A DNA stretch of 42,660 nt, taken from a virus. Shown here piece after piece: positions 37,355 through 42,660 of this stretch (positions are counted from its first letter, which is position 1; each line of letters starts with the position of its first letter). A model generated the notes under the pieces. The model was not told the origin of the DNA, made no database searches, and saw nothing but the letters and a program-made list of their open reading frames with translations. The translations under genes were made by a program, and so were the position numbers. The DNA is taken from the IMG/VR virus record IMGVR_UViG_3300031746_000053, positions 1 through 42,660 of that record. One strand, 5' to 3'.

Positions 37355-38257
37355 ATGGCCAGGTCCGAGTCGGAGCGCGGAGTCTACCGCGTGGTGTTCG
37401 GGCCGCGCATGTGGCGGCAGGGCTCGTTCTCCCGCCTGCCGCCCATGCCGCCCTGTTCGCGCGGCCTGTTCCTCTACCTGCTGACCGGCGATCTGACCGG
37501 ACCGTTGCCCGGGGTGATCGAGGCCGGGCGCGGCGCGCTGATCGACCGCCTCGGTGCGGAGTGGGCCGGGCTCAACGGCATCGCGGCGCCTGGTCAACCC
37601 AACACCCCGCAACCGTTCGGCGAACCGTTCGACAAAGCGTTCGGGGAACTGTTAGGCGCGGGTATGGTCAAAGCCGACTGGAACCATTGCCTCGTCTGGC
37701 TGCCGGAGGCGGTGAAGTACAACCGGCCAGCCAACCCGAACGTGGTCGTCAAGTGGGGCAAGTGCTTCGGCAGGCTCCCGGATTGTGACCTCAAGGGCGA
37801 GGTTTACCAGGCACTTAAACGGTTGATCGAACCGTTGGGTAAAGGGTTCGCCAAAGGGTTCGCCGAATCGTTCGGGGAACCGTTCGCCAAACCGTCCGGG
37901 GAACCCCTCACTGAATCACTGAATCACAGTAGTGCTTCAGTGATTCAGTTGAGAGACAAAGACAGAGGCACCCCTCCCTCGGCTGCTTCGCAGCCGTTCC
38001 CTCCCCTTTCCTGTGGAAAACCCACAACGACGCCTGGAGCGGGAGGCGGGGTGCCGAACCTCTACCGGTGGGTGGAGGGATCGGAGTCGTGCCTGATCTG
38101 CTTCGAGTGGGGGGTTGAGAAACCGCACCGACACGGGGCTTTTGACGTCCTGTGTTCGTCGCATCGCAATCAGTTCGGGGCGTGGCGTTGGGGCATGCGT
38201 GTACCGACAAGGGAGGGGTGTGATGCTGAAAGCGCGCAGGGTAGCGGGAAAGCGTGA
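37355..38257 (+). CDS. O-like replication initiator with embedded repeats
   Basis: Codes for 300 residues. The N-terminal half follows the plan of phage initiators with a winged-helix domain: M-W-R-Q-G-S-F-S-R-L, LFLYLLTG, G-x-x-x-A-G-R-G-A-L, ELLGAGMVKAD, then YNRPANPNVVVKWGKC. The centre is made of four-residue P-F-G-E and G-F-A-K type repeats coded by ten 12-bp DNA repeats. The C-terminal part has cysteines (CLICFEWGVEKPHRHG, CSSHRNQFGAWRWG) that may bind zinc. It would bind the repeats in its own gene to open the origin and load the host helicase. Confidence 0.75.
   Translation: MARSESERGVYRVVFGPRMWRQGSFSRLPPMPPCSRGLFLYLLTGDLTGPLPGVIEAGRGALIDRLGAEWAGLNGIAAPGQPNTPQPFGEPFDKAFGELLGAGMVKADWNHCLVWLPEAVKYNRPANPNVVVKWGKCFGRLPDCDLKGEVYQALKRLIEPLGKGFAKGFAESFGEPFAKPSGEPLTESLNHSSASVIQLRDKDRGTPPSAASQPFPPLSCGKPTTTPGAGGGVPNLYRWVEGSESCLICFEWGVEKPHRHGAFDVLCSSHRNQFGAWRWGMRVPTREGCDAESAQGSGKA
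37611..37658 (+). repeat. iteron cluster 1 (four 12-bp repeats)
   Basis: Four tandem units of AACCGTTCG plus three bases: AACCGTTCGGCG, AACCGTTCGACA, AAGCGTTCGGGG and AACTGTTAGGCG. In protein they give P-F-G-E type repeats. They match cluster 2 and look like initiator-binding iterons. Confidence 0.7.
37830..37901 (+). repeat. iteron cluster 2 (six 12-bp repeats)
   Basis: Six tandem 12-bp units with consensus AAscGTTCGssr (for example AAGGGTTCGCCA, AACCGTTCGCCA). They have the same period and consensus as cluster 1, lie about 170 bases downstream of it and run into a cruciform. Both clusters are inside the initiator gene, as the lambda origin lies in gene O. Confidence 0.75.
37910..37949. promoter_or_regulatory. 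cruciform next to the iterons (origin candidate)
   Basis: ACTGAATCACTGA pairs with TCAGTGATTCAGT, 13 perfect bases around a 14-base centre that itself holds CAC / GTG. The sequence is AT-rich relative to its surroundings, as expected for an unwinding element. Confidence 0.7.
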
Positions 38258-38726
38258 ACGTGACGAGGCACCTGGGCTCCGGCAGATTTACACCCGGCGC
38301 CGTTGCGAGTTGGATCGCCTGGACGGCTCCTTGGTGACGACTGCGTGCGTGCTCGTCACCGAGGTTGACAGCCAGGAGGAGCTCGTGCGGCTCGAGCCGC
38401 TGGATCCCGTGACCCTCGGGAGAGAGCGAGGCGGCCGACACCGGACGGCGAGTTGGCAGACGTTGCGGAGGCGCTACACGCGCGCCGCGGGTCTCGAGCA
38501 GCAGCGGGACAAAGGTCAGGTACTCGCCGGCGAGATCGAGCGCCGCGGTGGTGGTGAGCTTGGTCTGGCCGGGGCGGTGGCGCCTGCCGTACCGCCCAAC
38601 TTTGTGACCGGCGGTATTGGCCAGCTCGTCGACTCGGTGCTGCTCTCCGAGATTCGACAGGTGCGGGGGATCCTGGCGGACGTCCGCGACCTCGTGAAAA
38701 TGCTGGTCCCGGGGCCCGAACTATGA
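38223..38726 (+). CDS. hypothetical protein downstream of the initiator
   Basis: Codes for 167 residues from ATG 38223, behind GGGAGGGG, overlapping the initiator end. It is basic at the N-terminus (KARRVAGKRERDE), with Arg-rich middle (WQTLRRRYTRAAG) and a helical C-terminus (LLSEIRQVRGILADVRDLVK). Coupled to the nuclease gene by ATGA. It could be a helicase loader or regulator by position, but no ATPase motif is visible. Confidence 0.6.
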   Translation: MLKARRVAGKRERDEAPGLRQIYTRRRCELDRLDGSLVTTACVLVTEVDSQEELVRLEPLDPVTLGRERGGRHRTASWQTLRRRYTRAAGLEQQRDKGQVLAGEIERRGGGELGLAGAVAPAVPPNFVTGGIGQLVDSVLLSEIRQVRGILADVRDLVKMLVPGPEL

Positions 38727-39076
38727 AACCCGCCGAGGTCCTGCCGATCTTCACGAGCGAGGCCGACTTCCAGGCGCAACTCGTCGACGCAGCCAAGCGC
38801 ATGGGTTATCGCGCCTACCACACCCACGACAGCCGCAAGAGCGAGGAGGGGTTTCTCGACCTGGTGCTGGTGTCGCGCCGGCAGCGGCGGCTGATCTTCG
38901 CCGAGCTCAAGAACAACACCGAGCGCGAGAGGCCCGAGCAGAAGGGTTGGGCGGACGACCTCGGCGCGTGCCCAGGCGTCGAGGTTTACCTGTGGCGGTT
39001 CATGGATTGGAACACGGTGCTCAAGCTCCTGGCTGGGAGGGCCCGGCCGACGAGAAGCGGCTGGGACAGCACATGA
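38723..39076 (+). CDS. VRR-NUC / PD-(D/E)XK nuclease
   Basis: Codes for 117 residues. The nuclease core shows D46 in GFLDLVLV, the E-x-K pair in AELK (E61, K63) and a following Q in PEQKGW. This fits the VRR-NUC group related to Holliday junction resolvases. It would cut branched or replicative DNA. It lies next to the replication genes and overlaps the next start (ATGA). Confidence 0.8.
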   Translation: MKPAEVLPIFTSEADFQAQLVDAAKRMGYRAYHTHDSRKSEEGFLDLVLVSRRQRRLIFAELKNNTERERPEQKGWADDLGACPGVEVYLWRFMDWNTVLKLLAGRARPTRSGWDST

Positions 39077-39303
39077 CCGTGAGGGCGAGCAACGGCGGGG
39101 AGCCATTCGTGTACCTGGACGCCTACTTGGTGCGCGCGACCGAGCACGCCGTCCTGGTCGAGTTCGACGGGGAGTACGAGTCCTGGGTCCCGTGGAGCGT
39201 GATCGAGGACCCACACGCGCTGTTGCACGCCAAGCCGCGCGAGCGCATGAGCGTCGGCGTGGCGCGCTGGTGGGCGCGGACGAAGGGTTGGGGCGTGGAC
39301 TGA
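39073..39303 (+). CDS. small conserved phage protein
   Basis: Codes for 76 residues. The pattern A-T-E-H-A-V-L-V-E-F, ESWVPWSVIED and V-A-R-W-W-A-R-T-K-G-W is a common phage small beta protein of unknown function. Confidence 0.7.
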   Translation: MTVRASNGGEPFVYLDAYLVRATEHAVLVEFDGEYESWVPWSVIEDPHALLHAKPRERMSVGVARWWARTKGWGVD

Positions 39304-39316
39304 GATTGGAGGATGG

Positions 39317-39478
39317 ATGCTTGGGTACGCGGTGCTGGTGGTGGTGATCCTGGGCCTGCTCGCGGCGATCGTCTTGTGGGCCGTGCAATCGAGCGACCCC
39401 GGGCCGAGAACCACACCGCCGACGTGGGAACCGCCTTGGGAGATTTACACCGGCATTCACAGCCGGGGGGTGAAGTGA
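39317..39478 (+). CDS. small single-span membrane protein
   Basis: Codes for 53 residues with a GGAGG at 39308-39312. A strong span (YAVLVVVILGLLAAIVLWAV) precedes a Pro/Thr/Trp-rich tail. Its stop overlaps the next ATG (TGATG). Confidence 0.6.
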   Translation: MLGYAVLVVVILGLLAAIVLWAVQSSDPGPRTTPPTWEPPWEIYTGIHSRGVK

Positions 39479-39993
39479 TGGCCGACGAGCGAGCGGTGGC
39501 GTGTGTGCAAGACCACGGGGAACCGTGGCGGCTGTCAGGGCCCGATCAGAGGGTGGTCCTCGACAAGCACGGTCGCTCGGTGGCGGAGATCCGGTTCGCG
39601 GGGCCGGAAGTGCGGGAGCGCGTCGTCGCCTGCGTCAACTCGCTCGCCGGGGTCGGCGATCCGACGTCGTTCCTTTTCGACTGCATCGCGGCGCTGCGGC
39701 CGCTCGCGTTGGCTTTGCACAACCTACCCGGGCTCGACGCGCTCTCACGCGACGCGAAAACGACGGTCCAGCACTTCCCCGTCGTGATGTTCCACCGGGC
39801 CAGTGAGGCGCTGCTCACGGCGGGCTGCTCTCGGGTTGGTCGTCTGCAGATCATCGGGGACGCGCTGTGGAACGCGCTGGTGGCCCTCGGTGAGCCCGTC
39901 CCGCAGACGGTAGCGATCGCGAACACGGCCGCCGTGCTGCGGCTGGCACTCGAACGGTTGGGCGAGCTCGCGCCGGCGGAGGTGACGGAGTGA
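39478..39993 (+). CDS. hypothetical early protein
   Basis: Codes for 171 residues from ATG 39478. The N-terminus resembles a recurrent phage pattern: PWRLSGPDQRVVLDKHGRSV, then RERVVACVNSLAG. The rest is helical. No catalytic motif seen. GTGA overlap with the next gene. Confidence 0.65.
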   Translation: MADERAVACVQDHGEPWRLSGPDQRVVLDKHGRSVAEIRFAGPEVRERVVACVNSLAGVGDPTSFLFDCIAALRPLALALHNLPGLDALSRDAKTTVQHFPVVMFHRASEALLTAGCSRVGRLQIIGDALWNALVALGEPVPQTVAIANTAAVLRLALERLGELAPAEVTE

Positions 39994-40196
39994 TCGTGCT
40001 GTACGTCCTGGGTGCGGTGGCGGTCGGCTACGTCCTGGCCGTTGTGGTGGTGAACCTTGTCGTGCTGGCGTGGTACGCGGTGGGGGCCCTGGTGGCCTGG
40101 CTGTTCCCCTGGTGGGGATGGGATCCGCAGGTCGGCCGGCATCGGTGGGAGCGGCAACGCCGACCTGGGAGGGACGACGATGAGTGGGCGGACTAA
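39990..40196 (+). CDS. small membrane protein
   Basis: Codes for 68 residues from GTG 39990. One long or two short spans (YVLGAVAVGYVLAVVVVNLV, YAVGALVAWLFPWWGW) and a charged tail (RQRRPGRDDDEWAD). Overlaps the DUF5131 gene start. Confidence 0.6.
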   Translation: MIVLYVLGAVAVGYVLAVVVVNLVVLAWYAVGALVAWLFPWWGWDPQVGRHRWERQRRPGRDDDEWAD

Positions 40197-41103
40197 GATT
40201 GGGTGGGCGGATGCTTCTTGGAGCCCCGTCACCGGCTGCACGAAGGTCAGCGCCGGGTGTGCGCATTGCTACGCCGAGCGGCAGGCGAAGAGGTTCGCCG
40301 GGCGTTTTGGCTACCCGGCAGAGCACCCGTTCGCCCTGACCATGCGCCCGGAGCGCCTCGACGAACCGCTGCATTGGCGCAAGGCGCGGCGAGTGTTTGT
40401 GTGCTCGATGTCCGACCTGTTTCATTCAGCCATGCTGATGTGGTTTGCCGTGCAGGTCTGGAAGCGCATGGAGGCGGCGAGTCGACACACCTTCCTCGTG
40501 CTCACAAAGCGCCCGAGTACGATGGCCGAGAACGTCGGGCCGATGTGCCGGTACCTATTCGGCAAACCGTTCTTGCCGAACGTCTGGCTCGGGACCTCGA
40601 TCGAGGACCAGGCAACCGCCAATGAGCGGATTCCCCACCTCTTGCGCTGCCCCGCGGCGGTGCGGTTCGTCTGCTACGAGCCGGCGCTCGGGCCGGTGGA
40701 CTTCTGCAAACTTCCTCACGATCCAGGTGGCGACGTCGTTCTAGGGAGCAGCCGCCAGTTGTTTGTGGATGCGCTCCGGGGCTACTGGCACAACGACCAC
40801 CAAACAAAGCTGGATTGGGTGATCGCTGGCGGGGAGAGTGGCCCGAACGCTCGGCCGGCGCACCCGGACTGGTTCAGATCGGTCCGCGACCAGTGCCAGG
40901 CCGCAGACGTGCCGTTCTTCTTCAAGCAATGGGGGGAGTGGACACCTGTGCCTTGTCGTGGGAACAGCTTCTCCTTCGATGGGTTGGAGAAGTACCACGT
41001 CTGGGATCTGGAGAACGTGTCGCGTCGCGTCGCCAAGAAAGCCGCTGGCCGACTGCTCGACGGCGTGGAGCACAACGCCTACCCGGGCGAGGCGGAGGGA
41101 TGA
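40180..41103 (+). CDS. DUF5131 (Gp37/Gp68) family protein, radical-SAM-like
   Basis: Codes for 307 residues. The start K-I-G-W-A-D-x-S-W-x-P-V-T-G-C, followed by S-A-G-C-A-H-C-Y-A-E (Cys20, Cys27, Cys30), is the signature of DUF5131, a family related to radical SAM enzymes. LVLTKRP, NVWLGTSIEDQ and W-V-I-A-G-G-E-S-G-P motifs follow as expected, then FFFKQWGEW. The reaction of this family is not known to me. Its place directly before a DNA methyltransferase makes a nucleic-acid modification role conceivable. Confidence 0.85.
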   Translation: MSGRTKIGWADASWSPVTGCTKVSAGCAHCYAERQAKRFAGRFGYPAEHPFALTMRPERLDEPLHWRKARRVFVCSMSDLFHSAMLMWFAVQVWKRMEAASRHTFLVLTKRPSTMAENVGPMCRYLFGKPFLPNVWLGTSIEDQATANERIPHLLRCPAAVRFVCYEPALGPVDFCKLPHDPGGDVVLGSSRQLFVDALRGYWHNDHQTKLDWVIAGGESGPNARPAHPDWFRSVRDQCQAADVPFFFKQWGEWTPVPCRGNSFSFDGLEKYHVWDLENVSRRVAKKAAGRLLDGVEHNAYPGEAEG

Positions 41104-41129
41104 GCCAACTCTGGCGGGTGCTCCCGTGA
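41100..41129 (+). CDS. nine-codon leader peptide frame
   Basis: ATG 41100 overlaps the DUF5131 stop (ATGA) and the frame ends at TGA 41127-41129, overlapping the methyltransferase GTG (GTGA). The peptide would be MSQLWRVLP. It bridges a 22-base gap and may carry ribosomes from one gene to the next by reinitiation. Confidence 0.4.
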   Translation: MSQLWRVLP

Positions 41130-42436
41130 TTCGTCTCCTCTGCGGCGACGCGCTAGAACAGCTTCGGCTGTTACCGGATGAGTCGGTGCAGTGCTGCATC
41201 ACGTCGCCGCCCTACTGGTCTTTGAGGGACTACGGTATTGCCGGCCAACTCGGCCTTGAGCGCACGCCAGAGGAGTACGTCGCCAAGCTGGTTGAGGTTT
41301 TCCGAGACGTGCGGCGGGTGCTGCCGGGCGACGGGACACTCTGGCTCAACCTCGGGGACTGCTACCACTCGGGAGACCGCGGGGGCTACCGCAAGGATTC
41401 TCACCGTTGGGAGAACTCCCCGATGCAGTCCAAGGCGACGGGCAGCCACCTCGAGGGCGTGTCGCCGAACCGCCTGCCCCAGGCGGGGCTCAAGGACAAG
41501 GACCTTTGCGGTATCCCCTGGATGGTCGCGTTTGCACTTCGCGCCGACGGTTGGTGGCTACGCTCCGACATCATCTGGAGCAAACCAAACCCCATGCCGG
41601 AGAGTGTGACGGAGCGGCCCACGAAGGCACACGAGTACCTTTTTTTGCTGACCAAGAGCGGCGAGACGACCTGTTGGTACCACACCAGGCGGAGAGTGTG
41701 GGCCTTCTCGGAGCCGGCGCCGGACTACATCTGGAGGGATCACGCCCACGGCGGGCAGGAACGAGACGCGGAGCCGCCGGGGGACTGGCGCGATGAGACC
41801 TACTTAGTAAACGGGGAACAATCCCGGCGGTGGTCCCGGCTTAACCTCTGGCGCGGGCACGACTACTACTACGACGCGGAGACGATCCGGGAACGGGCGA
41901 CTCCGCAGCACGTCCGGGCCCTCAGTTTTGAGCGAGAGACGAAAGAGGCCGAAGTGCCCGGCCAGGGTTATCGACAGCACCGACTAGGACGCGCGAAGGT
42001 CCCGAGCGGGTGGGATCAACAGTCGACCTCGCATCGGCACCGGAGGGGCCGGTATAAGAACGCAAGTCAGGGTCCGCACGCCTCGGGCAGGCGGATCGTC
42101 GAGAATGTGAAGGCGGCGCGCCTAGCGGGCGGCGATCATGACTCTCCGTTTGGCCTCTCCCGGAACCGCCGGACCGTCTGGACGATCCCCACGCAGCCGT
42201 ACCCCGAGGCGCACTTCGCCACCTTCCCCGAGGCGCTGGTCGAGCCGTGTATCGCGGCGGGGAGCAAGCCAGGCGACACGGTCCTCGACCCCTTCTCCGG
42301 CTCCGGCACCGTGGGTGTGGTGGCGCTGCGAGCTGGCCGCGACTTCCTCGGCATTGACCTTTCGTCGGAGTACGTCGAGATGGCGCGCCGCCGCATCGAG
42401 GGTACGGCACCGCTGTTTGTGGAGGTGGAACGATGA
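41126..42436 (+). CDS. DNA methyltransferase (N4-cytosine or N6-adenine, beta-type order)
   Basis: Codes for 436 residues from GTG 41126. The catalytic motif T-S-P-P-Y-W is at residues 26-31 and the SAM-binding motif D-P-F-S-G-S-G-T is near residue 390, so the order is that of beta-class methyltransferases; SPPYW favours N4-cytosine. The central target-recognition part has an Arg/His-rich insert (around residues 275-330). It may protect phage DNA against host restriction. There is no adjacent restriction enzyme. ATGA overlap with the next gene. Confidence 0.88.
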   Translation: MIRLLCGDALEQLRLLPDESVQCCITSPPYWSLRDYGIAGQLGLERTPEEYVAKLVEVFRDVRRVLPGDGTLWLNLGDCYHSGDRGGYRKDSHRWENSPMQSKATGSHLEGVSPNRLPQAGLKDKDLCGIPWMVAFALRADGWWLRSDIIWSKPNPMPESVTERPTKAHEYLFLLTKSGETTCWYHTRRRVWAFSEPAPDYIWRDHAHGGQERDAEPPGDWRDETYLVNGEQSRRWSRLNLWRGHDYYYDAETIRERATPQHVRALSFERETKEAEVPGQGYRQHRLGRAKVPSGWDQQSTSHRHRRGRYKNASQGPHASGRRIVENVKAARLAGGDHDSPFGLSRNRRTVWTIPTQPYPEAHFATFPEALVEPCIAAGSKPGDTVLDPFSGSGTVGVVALRAGRDFLGIDLSSEYVEMARRRIEGTAPLFVEVER

Positions 42437-42615
42437 AGCGACGGCATGCCCGGCAGTGGTTCGAGGAGTACCGGTGCGAGTGTGTCTCGCTGTACGTCGA
42501 GAGGAAGCGCGAGCTGCTCGGGTACTGCCCTGTCCACGGCGAGACCCGGCGCCATGCGTGGCGCGTGAAGTTGGATCCTGGTGCTGGGAAGGAGGAAGGT
42601 CATGATGAATCCTGA
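42433..42615 (+). CDS. small cysteine-containing protein
   Basis: Codes for 60 residues, coupled by ATGA. Cysteines at CEC and CPVHGE may bind zinc. Its 3' end lies in the terminal repeat and is also found at 1-82. No family. Confidence 0.65.
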   Translation: MKRRHARQWFEEYRCECVSLYVERKRELLGYCPVHGETRRHAWRVKLDPGAGKEEGHDES

Positions 42616-42660
42616 AACCCGCGAATTCGAGCCACTGACAGACGCGAGTCCGAAGGTTTG
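42534..42660. repeat. terminal direct repeat, right copy
   Basis: Exact second copy of bases 1-127. Removing it gives a unit genome of 42,533 bp. It lies inside ordinary coding sequence and holds no visible promoter, cos-like or repeat structure of its own, which favours an assembly overlap over a physical T7-type terminal repeat. Confidence 0.97.
42602..42660 (+). CDS. 5' part of the first small gene (complete copy at 69-272)
   Basis: Start and first codons of the gene that is complete at the left end; cut here by the end of the window. Same ATG ATG start and ribosome site. Confidence 0.85.
   Translation, partial: MMNPETREFEPLTDASPKV

Noticed and set aside
1-42660. CRISPR arrays, tRNA genes, insertion sequences
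   Set aside because: No spaced repeats of CRISPR type, no cloverleaf that I could recognise, and no transposase genes. A tRNA-scanning program should still be run, since small tRNAs are easily missed by eye.

Overview
The window is a complete, circularly closed bacteriophage genome. Its last 127 bases repeat its first 127 exactly, so the unit genome is 42,533 bp and the start point is arbitrary. Base composition is high in G+C (roughly mid-60s % by eye) and third codon positions are almost always G or C. A two-component spanin (inner-membrane protein plus overlapping lipoprotein), a second lipobox protein and a type I signal peptide point to a diderm (Gram-negative-type) host. The style of the leftward lipoprotein recalls soil or freshwater phyla such as Acidobacteriota or Gemmatimonadota, but that is an inference. 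There is a portal, a scaffold and an HK97-type capsid protein, but no recognisable tail tube, tail sheath or tape measure. There is a nozzle-like propeller protein, a tail fibre and a block of presumed ejection proteins. Together these suggest a short-tailed (podovirus-like) particle.

Layout. (1) 1-3001: small early-type genes, a tyrosine recombinase and an HTH-like protein, closed by a promoter/terminator pair at 2998-3075. (2) 3086-7123: packaging region with a small-terminase-like protein and a large terminase split into separate ATPase and nuclease genes. (3) 7095-12906: portal, scaffold, major capsid protein and accessory head proteins. (4) 12907-17937: head-tail connector, beta-rich structural proteins, nozzle-like propeller, tail fibre and a GNAT-like protein. 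(5) 17957-28818: four presumed internal/ejection proteins, the last a 2655-residue polyvalent protein with two HExxH metallopeptidase motifs. (6) 28815-32205: lysis region with an M15 endolysin, membrane proteins and overlapping spanins, interrupted by a secreted propeller-like protein. (7) 32206-33600: stacked terminators, a leftward membrane-protein/lipoprotein pair, and a structured regulatory region. (8) 33601-42615: early genes, including an O-like replication initiator with ten 12-bp repeats and a cruciform in its coding sequence (putative origin), a VRR-NUC nuclease, a DUF5131 protein and a DNA methyltransferase.

Nearly all genes run rightward and are translationally coupled by ATGA, GTGA or TAATG overlaps. 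The phage carries no polymerase, helicase or RNA polymerase that I can see, so replication probably relies on host machinery loaded by the initiator. A recombinase is present, but I found no clear CI-type repressor, so temperate life is possible but not proven.

The most unusual features are two small genes overprinted in the +1 frame inside the giant gene, where the GC-rich codon position switches from the giant frame to the nested frame. Others are the initiator-embedded repeat origin, a promoter that starts at a long RNA stem, a shared N-terminal tag on two adjacent ejection-type proteins, and the split terminase.
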